Positions 25,934 to 34,929 of a stretch of 64,000 nt of DNA are shown here, piece by piece. Position 1 is the first letter of the stretch. Each line of letters begins with the position of its first letter. Below the pieces are notes generated by a model. That model was not told where the DNA came from, did no database searches, and saw only the letters and a program-made list of their open reading frames with translations. This DNA comes from Paraburkholderia tropica (GTDB lineage: Bacteria > Pseudomonadota > Gammaproteobacteria > Burkholderiales > Burkholderiaceae), in assembly GCF_900109265.1 (NCBI RefSeq), contig NZ_FNZM01000016.1, positions 1 through 64,000 on the forward strand. Reading direction: 5' to 3'. The position numbers and the translations under genes were made by a program.

Positions 25934-27120
25934 GCTGGGGCCTTGGCGAGGTAGCGTTCGACGAGCCGCGTCCAGAACGCGGCGCCGATCGTGAGGTTGT
26001 CGTCGTTGAAGTCGTAGCGCGGGTTGTGCAGCATCGGCTGGCCTTCGCCGTTGCCGAGCCGCACGAAACAGCCGGGGCGCTGTTGCAGGTAGTACGCGAA
26101 ATCCTCGCTGCCCGCGATGGGCGGGAACGGCGCGATCACGCGTTCCGGACCGACCAGTTCCTCCGCGATTTCGCGCGCGAAAGCGGTTTCGGCTTCGCTG
26201 TTCACGAGCACCGGATAGCCGCGGATAAAGTCGATGTCGGCCGTCGCGCCATACGATTGCGCCTGCGCATTCACCACCGCGCGAATGCGCGCTTCGAGCG
26301 TTTCGCGCACGGTCGGCGAGAACGAACGCACGCTCATTTCGAGCACGGCGCTTTCGGGAATCACATTGGCCGCGTGGCCCGAATGGAACGAACCGACCGT
26401 GATGACGGCCGCTTCGTTCGGATCGACGTTGCGCGCGACCACCGATTGCAGCGCCATCACGATGCTGCTGCCGACCACCACGGGATCGACCGCGAGGTGC
26501 GGGCGCGCCGCGTGGCCGCCGCGTCCGTTCACGCGCACCTTGACCGTATCGCAGGCCGCCATCAGCGCGCCCGAGCGGAAGCCGAACGTGCCGACGGCCA
26601 CGCCCGGATGATTGTGCAGACCGAAGATCGCATCGCAGGGAAAGCGCTCGAACAGGCCGTCGGCGAGCATGCGCACGGCGCCGCTGTCCGAACCGGCTTC
26701 CTCGGCGGGCTGGAAAATCAGGTGCACGGTGCCGTCGAAATTGCGCGTCTTCGCGAGTTGCTGCGCCGCGCCGAGCAGGACCGTGGTGTGGCCGTCGTGG
26801 CCGCACGCGTGCATCTTGCCGTCGTGGATGCTGGCGTAGTCGAGGCCGGTCTGTTCGTGGATCGGCAGCGCGTCCATGTCGGCGCGCACGCCCACGGTGC
26901 GCGTGCTCGTGCCCGACTTGAGCGCGGCCACCACGCCGTGGCCGCCCACGTTGCGCGTCACCTCGTAGCCCCACGATTGCAGCTTGTCGGCGACAAAGCG
27001 CGCCGTATCGGCCTCCTCGTACGACAGCTCGGGATGCTGGTGAATGTGATGACGAATCTCGTCGAGTTGCGCGCGGGCGTCGGCCAGGTCTTCGATCTGG
27101 CAGTAACGGCTGTCGCTCAT
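25930..27120 (-). CDS. M20 family metallo-amidohydrolase (hippurate hydrolase/IAA-amino acid hydrolase-like)
   Basis: A 396-residue M20D-type enzyme that cleaves N-acyl or N-aroyl amino acids. Metal-binding elements are HACGHDGH at residues 104-111 (Cys106, His108), the PAEE acid pair at 139-141, LHNHPG and a C-terminal GSEDFAYY. The start at 27120 is placed at MSDSRYC, which puts the QHPELSYEE motif about 30 residues in, as in the family. It is the first gene of a two-gene operon with the MHS transporter and divergent from a LysR gene. Confidence 0.9.
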   Translation of the reverse strand: MSDSRYCQIEDLADARAQLDEIRHHIHQHPELSYEEADTARFVADKLQSWGYEVTRNVGGHGVVAALKSGTSTRTVGVRADMDALPIHEQTGLDYASIHDGKMHACGHDGHTTVLLGAAQQLAKTRNFDGTVHLIFQPAEEAGSDSGAVRMLADGLFERFPCDAIFGLHNHPGVAVGTFGFRSGALMAACDTVKVRVNGRGGHAARPHLAVDPVVVGSSIVMALQSVVARNVDPNEAAVITVGSFHSGHAANVIPESAVLEMSVRSFSPTVRETLEARIRAVVNAQAQSYGATADIDFIRGYPVLVNSEAETAFAREIAEELVGPERVIAPFPPIAGSEDFAYYLQQRPGCFVRLGNGEGQPMLHNPRYDFNDDNLTIGAAFWTRLVERYLAKAPA

Positions 27121-27162
27121 GGTGCGGGGCTCCTCCTTGTTGTGCGGGATGCAGGCGGCGTC

Positions 27163-27179
27163 GATGCGGATGGCGCATC
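27163..27179. promoter_or_regulatory. GATGCG-N5-CGCATC dyad
   Basis: A perfect 6-bp inverted repeat lies 43 bp upstream of the hydrolase start, in the divergent region shared with the LysR gene. Candidate LysR operator. Confidence 0.4.
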
Positions 27180-27365
27180 GCGCTTCGCCTTGCGAAAGGC
27201 TTGCTGCAAAGGACAAGCCCGAGTATTGCATCGACGAAAAACTCGACCGATGACTGAAACGCGTCGAAAATGTTGCTTTCAAGTCAACGATTCGCGCGGC
27301 GGCGGGTGTTCGGTGTGTTCGATACGCATCGAGCCGAAGCGAAAGCAAGACGAAAGGAATGCAAC

Positions 27366-28331
27366 ATGAGTCCCACGGAGAACGGCGCGGAGCCGCTGGC
27401 GGAACGCTGGATCGACGAAATCGGTGAAATCGGCGAGCGCACGCTGCGGTATCTGGCCGAAATCGCCGCGAGCGGCGGCGTGCGCATGGCCGCCGAAACG
27501 CTCGGCGTAAACCCGTCGGTCATCAGCCGGCAGGTGGCGGCGCTGGAGCGGCGGCTGCGTTTTCCGCTGATCGAGCGGCGCGGCCGCAACGTGGTGGTGA
27601 CGGAGATCGGTCAGGTGCTGATCGACCACTACCGCGACAGCCAGCGGCGTCAGCGCGACCTCGCGGCGCGGCTGGAGGAGTACCGGCAATTACGGCGCGG
27701 ACGCGTGGCGCTCGGCGTGGGCGAGGGGTTCGTCGGCAATCTGATTGCGCGCGCGTTGCAGCGTTTTTCGATGACGTATCCGGACATTCTTGTCGAGATC
27801 CGTTCGGGACCGACGCCGGTCGTGCTCTCGCTGGTGCGCGACGATGTGGTCGATATCGGCCTGTGCACCCGCACCGCGGACGATCCCGCGCTGCGCATTC
27901 ACACCTTTGCGTCGAAGCCGCTGTGCGCCGTGGTCGCGCCCACGCACCGTTTTGCGAGCATGGCGAAGGTGGCGCCCGAAGCGCTCGCCGAAGAGCGGCT
28001 GATTTTCATGCGCGAGGCGTTTGGCGTGCAGCAGATCGTGCAGTCGCTATTCGACGAGGTCCGGCTCAATGTGATTCCGGCCTATCGCGTGGATCTGTTC
28101 CATACGGCGCAGACGCTCGCGGCAGGCGGACTCGGCGTGGCGTTCATGTCGTCGATTACCGCGCGGCGCGGCATCGAACTGGGCGAACTGGTGGCGGTGC
28201 CGATCGATCATCCGATCGCGGCGGGCTTCGGCAGCCAGATGATGGCGCGCGTGGGGCGGCGGTTGTCGCCCGCGGCCGATCATCTGTGGAAGCAACTGGC
28301 GCGCAGTTTCGTGCAGACGACGGGGAAATAG
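27366..28331 (+). CDS. LysR family transcriptional regulator
   Basis: A 321-residue LysR regulator whose helix-turn-helix is preceded by an extra leader of about 35 residues (leader rich in Glu/Ile, then RTLRYLAEIAASGGV). AAGGA lies 10 bases before the ATG. The effector domain (LGVGEGFVGNL onward) is of the typical LysR substrate-binding fold. It is divergent from the M20/MHS operon by 245 bp and probably regulates it. Confidence 0.88.
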   Translation: MSPTENGAEPLAERWIDEIGEIGERTLRYLAEIAASGGVRMAAETLGVNPSVISRQVAALERRLRFPLIERRGRNVVVTEIGQVLIDHYRDSQRRQRDLAARLEEYRQLRRGRVALGVGEGFVGNLIARALQRFSMTYPDILVEIRSGPTPVVLSLVRDDVVDIGLCTRTADDPALRIHTFASKPLCAVVAPTHRFASMAKVAPEALAEERLIFMREAFGVQQIVQSLFDEVRLNVIPAYRVDLFHTAQTLAAGGLGVAFMSSITARRGIELGELVAVPIDHPIAAGFGSQMMARVGRRLSPAADHLWKQLARSFVQTTGK

Positions 28332-28420
28332 CGGGAAAGCGTTGCAGCTGGAAATGCTACTAACGGTCAGTCGCTCCTTCAGCCCTGGAACGAAATTTTC
28401 GCTCGCCGCACGATTTTCGA

Positions 28421-28496
28421 CTCACGCGCTCGTTCGCTAATGACGAGCAAGTGAGCGGCGCGAAAAATAGCACGATTTTTTCTATCGGTGCTATTT
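28421..28496. repeat. Two consecutive inverted repeats in a convergent region
   Basis: An imperfect hairpin (CTCAC..GCTCGT at 28421-28433 with ACGAGC..GTGAG at 28443-28455) is followed by a perfect 9-bp inverted repeat AAATAGCAC (28465-28473)/GTGCTATTT (28488-28496). They lie 90 bp past the LysR stop, before the strong terminator at 28507. Confidence 0.6.
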
Positions 28497-28506
28497 GATT
28501 CGACAT

Positions 28507-28557
28507 CCGAATGAACGGAAAAAGGCGGCGCGAGTCATGCGCCGCCTTTTCATTCGG
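28507..28557. terminator. Bidirectional rho-independent terminator
   Basis: A perfect 12-bp stem AAAAGGCGGCGC (28520-28531)/GCGCCGCCTTTT (28539-28550) with a 7-base loop carries A- and T-tracts on both sides and an outer CCGAATGA/TCATTCGG pairing. It serves the LysR gene on the plus strand and the lipoprotein gene on the minus strand. Confidence 0.88.
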
Positions 28558-28599
28558 TTATTCAAATATCGCTGCAATCAGGCAATCAATTCCGCGCAA

Positions 28600-29193
28600 T
28601 CAATATCGCGAAAGCTGGCTGCCATTCATCTGCACATGATCGCCGGGGCGCAGATCGCCGGGCGTCGGCACATTGAACGAGCGCATCGAACCGTCGCTGA
28701 CCTGCACGTCGATTTGATACGACGTGGGCTGTGCCCCCATCTGCTGACCGATCTGATTGCCCGCCACCGCACCGCCCAGTGCGCCGATGACGGTGGCCGC
28801 ATCGCGGCCATGACCGCGCCCGAACTGATTGCCGATCACGCCGCCGAGCACCGCGCCCACCACGGTGCCTGCAACACCGGAAACCGGCGACGCGCTGCTG
28901 ACCGGACGCACATTCGTGATCGTGCCGTATTGCGCGCCGTATTGGTTGCCGTACTGGCCGCCGTTCTGCGTGTCATAAGCCGGTGCGGGCGGCGGCGGTG
29001 CGTAAGCCGGCTGCTGCACGGTCGCCGGTTGCGCATAGACGGGTTGTGCGTACGCGGGTTGCTGCGCGTACTGCCCCGAATAAGTCGAGCCATAACCCGG
29101 ACCATATCCGGGCGCCACGCAGGCGGTCAGGGAGAGCGTCGTGACGGCGGCAATCGTCGCAAGAAAGACGGATTTCGTAGTGAGCATCGGCAT
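28600..29193 (-). CDS. Outer-membrane lipoprotein with glycine-zipper 2TM domain (SlyB-like)
   Basis: A 197-residue lipoprotein: signal peptide ending in the lipobox LTAC (around residue 25), then a Tyr/Gln/Pro/Ala-rich low-complexity linker (about 30-85). The rest is a glycine-zipper segment (about 95-150, with GAVLGGVIGNQFG and GALGGAVAGNQIG) and a C-terminal SH3-like tail. SlyB-type proteins stabilise the outer membrane under stress. The start at 29193 has a GGGA upstream; the ATG two codons later is an alternative. Confidence 0.85.
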   Translation of the reverse strand: MPMLTTKSVFLATIAAVTTLSLTACVAPGYGPGYGSTYSGQYAQQPAYAQPVYAQPATVQQPAYAPPPPAPAYDTQNGGQYGNQYGAQYGTITNVRPVSSASPVSGVAGTVVGAVLGGVIGNQFGRGHGRDAATVIGALGGAVAGNQIGQQMGAQPTSYQIDVQVSDGSMRSFNVPTPGDLRPGDHVQMNGSQLSRY

Positions 29194-29291
29194 GGTGTGA
29201 TTCCCGCATCGGCTTGCGAAATGCGCCGATGTCAATGTGGAGAGCGAATGCGCCGGAGTATAAGGAATGCGCGTTCGCCCGTCCGATGCCG

Positions 29292-29323
29292 CCCGGTAAC
29301 AACGTGTAAAGTCTGTTGCCGGG
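29292..29323 (-). terminator. Hairpin downstream of the EF-G-like gene
   Basis: CCCGGTAAC (29292-29300) pairs with GTTGCCGGG (29315-29323) with one G-T wobble around a 14-base loop. It is 33 bp past the EF-G-like stop. No U-tract follows. Confidence 0.4.
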
Positions 29324-29355
29324 TCAGCGGGGGGAAATCACAAAAGGGACGCCGT

Positions 29356-31416
29356 TTATTCGTCGTTGCCGCCTCGGCTCCTGTGTTGTGCCGCGAGTTT
29401 GTCCTGCTGCGCGGGCGGCACCGGATCGTAGTGACTCAATTGGATGCTGTAATTGCCGTTGCCGCCGGTCAGCGAATTCAGGCGCGACTGATAGTCGTTG
29501 AGTTCGGCGAGCGGCACTTTGCCCGCGATCACCATTGCATTGCCGCCCACGGTGCGCGTGCCGTGCAATTGCCCGCGACGCGACGAAAGATCGCCGATGA
29601 TGTCGCCCATCGACGTCTCCGGCGTCATCACTTCGATATCGACAATAGGTTCGAGCACGATCGGCTGCGCTTTCAATATGGCGTCGATAAACGCTTTGCG
29701 TCCTGCCGTCACGAACGCCACTTCTTTTGAATCGACCGGATGGCTCTTGCCGTCGAAAACGGTCACGCGCAGGTCCTGCATCGGAAAGCCCGCGAGCGGG
29801 CCGCTCTCCATCACCTGCTGAATGCCTTTTTCCACGGCCGGAATGTATTGCGTGGGAATGGCGCCGCCTTTCACGGCATCGACGAATTCAAAACCCGCGC
29901 CGCGCGGCAGCGGCTCCACGCGCAGCATCACTTCGCCGAATTGCCCCGCTCCGCCCGTCTGCTTCTTGTGACGGCAATGGCCTTCCGCCTTGCCGCCGAT
30001 GGTCTCGCGCCACGCAATCGTGGGCGGGCGCGTGATGACTTCGAGCTTGTGCTGTTCCGTGAGCCGTTCGAGCATGTAGCGCAGATGCAGTTCGCCGAGC
30101 CCGCGTACGACGGTTTCGTTCGTGCCGGCAGGGTGGCTGATCGACAGGCAGGGATCTTCGGCGGCGAGCTTTTGCAGCACTTCCCAAAGGCGCTGTTCGT
30201 TGCCGCGCCGCGCCGGTTCGATCGCGAGTCCGTAAATCGGATTCGGAAATTCGAGCGGCACGAGATGCACGTTGCCGTCTTCGGGCGCGTCGTGCAACAC
30301 GGTGTCGAAGTCGATGCCGTCGGCCTTCGCCACCGCGCAAATATCGCCGGGACCGGCGCGCGGCACGTCGGTATGGTCCTTGCCTTGCAGCCGCCACAAA
30401 TGCGCGACCTTGAACGGCTGGCGGCCATTACCGACATACAACTGGCTGTCACGCGCGACCGTGCCCTGATGAATGCGAAACACGGCCATTTTGCCGATAT
30501 ACGGATCCATCACGATCTTGAACACATGCGCGAGCACATGCCGCGTCGCGTCGGGTTCGGGCTGCACGATCTCGGTCTTGCCGTTATGGGTCTCACGATA
30601 ATAGAGCGGCGGATTGCCTTCGGTCACATTCGGCAGCAGGCGCACGAATACGTCGAGCAATTGCTCGATGCCGGCGCCCGTGGCCGCCGACGCAAAACAC
30701 ACCGGCACGAGATGGCCTTCGCGCAGCGCGCGTTCGAAGGGTGCGTGCAATTGTTCGGGCGTGATGGCCTCACCCTGTTCGAGATACAGCTCCATCAGTT
30801 CGGGATCGAGTTCGATCACCTGATCGACGAGTGCATTGTGCGCCGTCTCCACGGCATAAAAATCGGCCTCGCCGGCCGGATTGAAAAAGCAGTCCACCAC
30901 TTCACTGCCGCCTTTTGCGGGCAGATTGATCGGCAAACAGTTTTTGCCGAAACGCTCCTGAATATCGGCGAGCAGGCCGGGCAGATCGACTTTCTCGCCG
31001 TCGATGCCATTCACGACGATCATGCGGCAGAGCTTGCGCCGCTGCGCGTAATCCATCATGCGGGCCGTGGTCATTTCAATGCCGTTGCGCGCATTGATGA
31101 CGATGGCCGCCGTTTCGACGGCGGGCAACGCGCCGATGGACAGTCCCGCAAAATCCGGATAACCCGGCGTATCGACGAGATAGACGCGCGTGTCCTGATG
31201 ATGAAAATGCGCGACCGTGGAATTGAGCGAGTGATGATATTTGCGTTCGAGTGCGTCGTAATCGCAGAGCGCCGTGCCGCGACTCACGCTGCCTGGCGAG
31301 TGCAATGCGCCGCCGCGATGCAGGAGCGCTTCGGCAAGCGAAGTCTTGCCGCATCCGGCGTGGCCGACCAGTGCGATCGTGCGGATGGCTTCGGGACTGT
31401 AATCCATGATCGCCAT
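29356..31416 (-). CDS. Elongation factor G-like GTPase (EF-G2 type)
   Basis: A 686-residue translational-GTPase-like protein with EF-G domain order: GTPase (1-270), domain II, then the C-terminal domains ending in the QLHGTRTVGG and LTGGNGNYSI region. The P-loop is GHAGCGKT (18-25) and G3 is DTPG (82-85), but the switch I RGIT is replaced (ERKYHHS) and G4 NKxD reads NGID (136-139). These changes mark a non-canonical EF-G paralogue rather than the housekeeping fusA product, which should lie in the str operon elsewhere. An ATG at 31407 (MDYS) is an alternative start. Function unknown; a specialised ribosome or stress role is only inference. Confidence 0.85.
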   Translation of the reverse strand: MAIMDYSPEAIRTIALVGHAGCGKTSLAEALLHRGGALHSPGSVSRGTALCDYDALERKYHHSLNSTVAHFHHQDTRVYLVDTPGYPDFAGLSIGALPAVETAAIVINARNGIEMTTARMMDYAQRRKLCRMIVVNGIDGEKVDLPGLLADIQERFGKNCLPINLPAKGGSEVVDCFFNPAGEADFYAVETAHNALVDQVIELDPELMELYLEQGEAITPEQLHAPFERALREGHLVPVCFASAATGAGIEQLLDVFVRLLPNVTEGNPPLYYRETHNGKTEIVQPEPDATRHVLAHVFKIVMDPYIGKMAVFRIHQGTVARDSQLYVGNGRQPFKVAHLWRLQGKDHTDVPRAGPGDICAVAKADGIDFDTVLHDAPEDGNVHLVPLEFPNPIYGLAIEPARRGNEQRLWEVLQKLAAEDPCLSISHPAGTNETVVRGLGELHLRYMLERLTEQHKLEVITRPPTIAWRETIGGKAEGHCRHKKQTGGAGQFGEVMLRVEPLPRGAGFEFVDAVKGGAIPTQYIPAVEKGIQQVMESGPLAGFPMQDLRVTVFDGKSHPVDSKEVAFVTAGRKAFIDAILKAQPIVLEPIVDIEVMTPETSMGDIIGDLSSRRGQLHGTRTVGGNAMVIAGKVPLAELNDYQSRLNSLTGGNGNYSIQLSHYDPVPPAQQDKLAAQHRSRGGNDE

Positions 31417-31620
31417 CGTCCTGTAGAGGCGTGTTGGGGCATTATTGGCGAAATTTCTCGCGCTTGCCAGCGTTAGCGAAACGGCTGCGTGCGCTCGACC
31501 GGTTCGTTGCGGTGCAGTATTTCAGCACCTTTTTTCAGGGTTTTTTCGTGCAAAACGCTGGCGCGTGCGTTCGCCGGTTGCGCGTGTGCGATGCAATAAA
31601 ATCGGCCACGCTCACTCTGT

Positions 31621-32394
31621 CTAACGTTCGCGCGTCGGCCCCAGCCGATCGAGCAACGCGGTCAGCAGATCGACCGGCAGCGGAAACACGATGGTCGAAT
31701 TTTTGTCGGCGGCAATCGTGGTGAGCGTTTGCAGATAGCGCAACTGCATGGCCTGCGGTTGCTGCGCGAGCCGTTGCGCGGCCAGCAAGAGTTTCTCCGA
31801 AGCCTGCAATTCGCCTTCGGCGTGAATCACTTTCGCGCGGCGCTCGCGCTCGGCTTCGGCCTGACGCGCAATCGCGCGAATCATCGTTTCGTTGAGGTCG
31901 ACGTGCTTGATTTCGACTGTCGACACCTTGATGCCCCACGCGTCCGTTTGCGAGTCGAGCGTCTTCTGGATATCGGCGTTCAGTTGCTCGCGCTCGGCCA
32001 GCAGCGCGTCGAGATCATGCTTGCCGAGCACCGCGCGCAATGTGGTTTGCGCCAGTTGACTCGTCGCTTCGACATAGCGCGCAACCTGAATCACGGCCTT
32101 TTCCGGATCGACGACGCGGAAATACACCACGGCATTCACTTTTACCGAGACGTTGTCGCGCGTAATCACGTCCTGCGAGGGCACGTCGAAGACCACGGTC
32201 CGCAGGTCGATGCGCACGGCCTGCTGCACCACGGGAATGATCAGCACGAGACCCGGCCCTTTGACCTTCCAGAAGCGGCCGAGCATGAACACCACGCCGC
32301 GCTCGTACTCGCGAAAAATGCGGATCGACGAGATGGCCAGCAAGACGACGAGCACGGCGAGCAGGCTCGAAAATCCAAACGTGTAGCCGATCAT
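31621..32394 (-). CDS. Slipin family SPFH/stomatin-like membrane protein
   Basis: A 257-residue SPFH protein: one N-terminal membrane segment (about 5-25), then EYERGVVFMLGR and GPGLVLIIPV, the core stomatin domain to about 190, and a C-terminal coiled-coil-like region rich in Ala/Glu/Gln. Its ATG overlaps the stop of the nfeD-like protease gene by four bases (ATGA). This is the classic pairing in which the protease cleaves the stomatin partner and the two organise membrane microdomains. Confidence 0.92.
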   Translation of the reverse strand: MIGYTFGFSSLLAVLVVLLAISSIRIFREYERGVVFMLGRFWKVKGPGLVLIIPVVQQAVRIDLRTVVFDVPSQDVITRDNVSVKVNAVVYFRVVDPEKAVIQVARYVEATSQLAQTTLRAVLGKHDLDALLAEREQLNADIQKTLDSQTDAWGIKVSTVEIKHVDLNETMIRAIARQAEAERERRAKVIHAEGELQASEKLLLAAQRLAQQPQAMQLRYLQTLTTIAADKNSTIVFPLPVDLLTALLDRLGPTRER

Positions 32395-33968
32395 GTCGAT
32401 TCTCCTTGCGATTGCGGCGGCCCGTTCGCGTCGTGTAGCGGCACGACGCTCAGCGTCAGGCCGCTGCGCGCAGTCACGCGGACCGGCGTGCCCGCCGCAA
32501 GCGGAAGCGCGCACGTCACGCGCCAGCGTTCGCCGTGCACGCGCGCCCAGCCGTCGGCCGTTGCGTGCGGGGTGGGGGATCGGTTGGCGGCGTCGACGTT
32601 CAGGCCGTCGTCGAGAATCACGCCGAGGCTGCCGACCAGCGCTTCCGCGCCCGTCACCACGGGCCGTTTGCGCGCGCGCAGCGCGACGCTCGACATGAGC
32701 GCGACCAGCGCCGCGCCGCCGAGTGCGAGACCGGCGATGAGCGGCAAGGGCACGCCGTAGCCGGGCACGTCGGTGTCGATCAGCATGAGCGCGCCGATCG
32801 CGAACGCCACGATGCCGCCGAAGCCGAGCACGCCGAAGGTCGGCAGGAACGCCTCGGCGACGAGGCACCCGAGGCCGAACAGGACGAGGCCCAGGCCGGC
32901 GTAGTTCACGGGCAGCATCTGCATGGCGAACAGCCCCACGAGCAGGCAGATGGCGCCTGCGACGCCGGGCAGCACGAAACCGGGATTCGCGAATTCGAAG
33001 AAGAGGCCGTAGACGCCGATTGTCAGCAGAATCAGCGCGACGTTGGGATCGGCAATGATCGAGAGGAAACGGTTGCGCCAGTCGGGTGCATAGTTGACGA
33101 GCGGTGCGTGCGCGGTCGCGATGCGCACCATGCCGGCGGCGGTCGCGACCACGCGTCCATCGGCTTCGCGCGCGAGATCGGCGGCGCTGGGCGCGATCAG
33201 GTCGATCACGTGTTGCGCGAGCGCTTCGCTGGCCGAGAGGCTCACGGCTTCGCGCACGGCGCGTTCGCCCCATTCGGCGTTGCGGCCGCGCAGTTGCGCG
33301 AGGCCGCGAATGTAGGCGGCGGCGTCCTGGGTGGCCTTGCGGGTTTCGGTGGAGGCCGTATCGGTGGGCAGCGCGCCTGCGTTGCCCGATGCCGGGCTGG
33401 CCGCGCCGGGCAATGCGGGCGCGCCTGCCGGACCCGGCGCGCCGCCGCCGATCTGCACCGGCGACGCCGCGCCGAGATTGGTGCCCGGCGCCATCGCCGC
33501 GAGGTGGCTCGCGTAGACGATATAGGTGCCCGCGCTGGCCGCACGTGCGCCGCCAGGCGCGACATACGCGGCGACCGGTACGGGCGAGGCGAGGATCGCC
33601 TTGATGATCTGGCGCATCGAGGTGTCGAGGCCGCCGGGCGTGTCGAGTTGCAGGATCGCGAGCGGGGCGCGCTGGCGCGCGGCGCGTTCGAGCGTGCGCA
33701 CGACGAAATCGGCGCTCGCCGGCCCGATCGCGCCATTCACCACGATCACGACGACAGCCGCTTGTGGGCGCGCGGGCGTTTGCGCGATGGCGACGGCGGC
33801 GGCGCACAGCGTCATCAGCGCGAATAGCAGCGCGAGAAACGAGGGTACGAGTGGAAATAGCGGCGATGCGCGCCGCCCGCTCCGCCGCGCAAGCGGACGA
33901 TGCTGGTGAAACGCGCGAGACCGCCACGCGATACGCGCGACGGCCTGCGATGGGCGATGAACACGCAT
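32391..33968 (-). CDS. NfeD-like membrane-bound serine protease (1510-N type plus NfeD domain)
   Basis: A 525-residue long-form NfeD protein. A hydrophobic leader (about 37-62) is followed by a ClpP-fold protease domain with LDTPGGLDTSMRQII and nucleophile Ser145 in AASAGTY. Lys211 in TETRKATQ is the likely dyad partner, as in archaeal stomatin-cleaving protease. After this come about five membrane segments and a C-terminal soluble OB-fold. A Gly/Pro/Ala-rich insert of about 35 residues (171-205) separates Ser and Lys. The basic N-terminal 35 residues may be an over-extended start. Translationally coupled to the slipin gene. Confidence 0.9.
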   Translation of the reverse strand: MRVHRPSQAVARIAWRSRAFHQHRPLARRSGRRASPLFPLVPSFLALLFALMTLCAAAVAIAQTPARPQAAVVVIVVNGAIGPASADFVVRTLERAARQRAPLAILQLDTPGGLDTSMRQIIKAILASPVPVAAYVAPGGARAASAGTYIVYASHLAAMAPGTNLGAASPVQIGGGAPGPAGAPALPGAASPASGNAGALPTDTASTETRKATQDAAAYIRGLAQLRGRNAEWGERAVREAVSLSASEALAQHVIDLIAPSAADLAREADGRVVATAAGMVRIATAHAPLVNYAPDWRNRFLSIIADPNVALILLTIGVYGLFFEFANPGFVLPGVAGAICLLVGLFAMQMLPVNYAGLGLVLFGLGCLVAEAFLPTFGVLGFGGIVAFAIGALMLIDTDVPGYGVPLPLIAGLALGGAALVALMSSVALRARKRPVVTGAEALVGSLGVILDDGLNVDAANRSPTPHATADGWARVHGERWRVTCALPLAAGTPVRVTARSGLTLSVVPLHDANGPPQSQGEST

Positions 33969-34324
33969 CGGCTCGGCCGGACAGTGCGGATCGCGCGCCG
34001 CCGGCTCGCAGGAAGGGCTGGGCCCGATTCATCAAGCTTACGCCTTTGGCGCGCGGCGTGGGGGCGGATCGAATTGTTTCGACATCCGGATTGAATTGCG
34101 CGGCGGACTTTCGTGCAGATTCGACGCGCTTTTTCGTCGGATGGATGGCGTGCGGCGAGCGTGTCATCCGTCCGGGTGCCAGCTTGAGATATCAGACTAG
34201 ATGATGACTGAAATACGAAATCGGAATTGGATTTATTTCAGCGCAACGCCGATCATGACGTCCATGCAGCGCGAACGACTTCCCGTCCGCGCGTTGTCAT
34301 CCCGCATCGAATGGAGCACACACC
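33969..34324. other. Gene-free divergent region
   Basis: This 356-bp segment separates the divergent nfeD-like and SRPBCC genes. Base composition shifts from GC-rich near 33969-34080 to AT-richer around 34180-34250, where promoters are likely. I see no convincing hexamer pair, ORF or RNA gene. Confidence 0.5.
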
Positions 34325-34849
34325 ATGGCCGAACGTATGAACGCCATCATCTGGCCCGAAGGTTATCTGCCGGGCACCACCGAAAATTTCGCCTCGAATG
34401 AAATGATCGTCGCCGGCATTTCGGCGGCCGACGTCTGGCCGCTGCTCGCCGTTGCGCCGCGCTGGCCCGAGTATTACGCGAACTCGTCGGATATCCGCTT
34501 CTACGATGGCAAAGGTCCGGAACTCGAAACCGGCGTGCGCTTTTTCTTCCGCACGTTTGGCTTTCCGGTCGAGGGCGAGGTCACGGAATATGTGCCGCCC
34601 GCGCACGGCGAACCGGGCCGCGTGGCGTGGCACGGCTGGGCGGGCGAGGGCGATACGCGTCTCGACGTGCATCACGCGTGGCTCGTCGAGGATCTCTCGG
34701 GCGGCCGCGTGCGCATCCTCACGCAGGAGACGCAGAAGGGCAAGCCCGCCGTCGAGCTGGCGAACGCGCGTCCCAATCCGATGATCAACGGTCATCAGGA
34801 ATGGCTCGACGGTCTCGTGAGCGCCGCACGCAAGGCGAAGCAAGGTTGA
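34325..34849 (+). CDS. SRPBCC family protein
   Basis: A 174-residue START/SRPBCC-fold protein (polyketide cyclase/dehydrase-like): a helix-grip pattern with AADVWPLLAVAPRWPEYY near residue 35 and HHAWLVEDLSGGRVRILTQE in the C-terminal beta-sheet region. Such proteins bind small hydrophobic or aromatic ligands. It is 80 bp upstream of an ene-reductase gene on the same strand and may be co-transcribed with it. Function not assignable beyond fold. Confidence 0.78.
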   Translation: MAERMNAIIWPEGYLPGTTENFASNEMIVAGISAADVWPLLAVAPRWPEYYANSSDIRFYDGKGPELETGVRFFFRTFGFPVEGEVTEYVPPAHGEPGRVAWHGWAGEGDTRLDVHHAWLVEDLSGGRVRILTQETQKGKPAVELANARPNPMINGHQEWLDGLVSAARKAKQG

Positions 34850-34929
34850 GCATGCCCGCGCTGCCGCGCGCAAATTTCGCCTACTGTTGAACGCGAGTTG
34901 AACGCGATTTCCTTTTCCGGAGGCGTCGT

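Noticed and set aside
24626..27178. A fused M20-MHS type long frame on the minus strand
   Set aside because: The upstream half is in a different frame from the M20 hydrolase and has shadow composition. The transporter starts at 25933 with an ATGA overlap.
31512..31536. Hairpin GGTGC...GCACC followed by six Ts on the plus strand
   Set aside because: No plus-strand gene lies upstream to be terminated, and the stem is only 5 bp.
31621..34167. An 848-codon frame joining the slipin to an upstream segment
   Set aside because: The upstream part is a shadow of the NfeD-like protease gene in another frame; the slipin starts at 32394.
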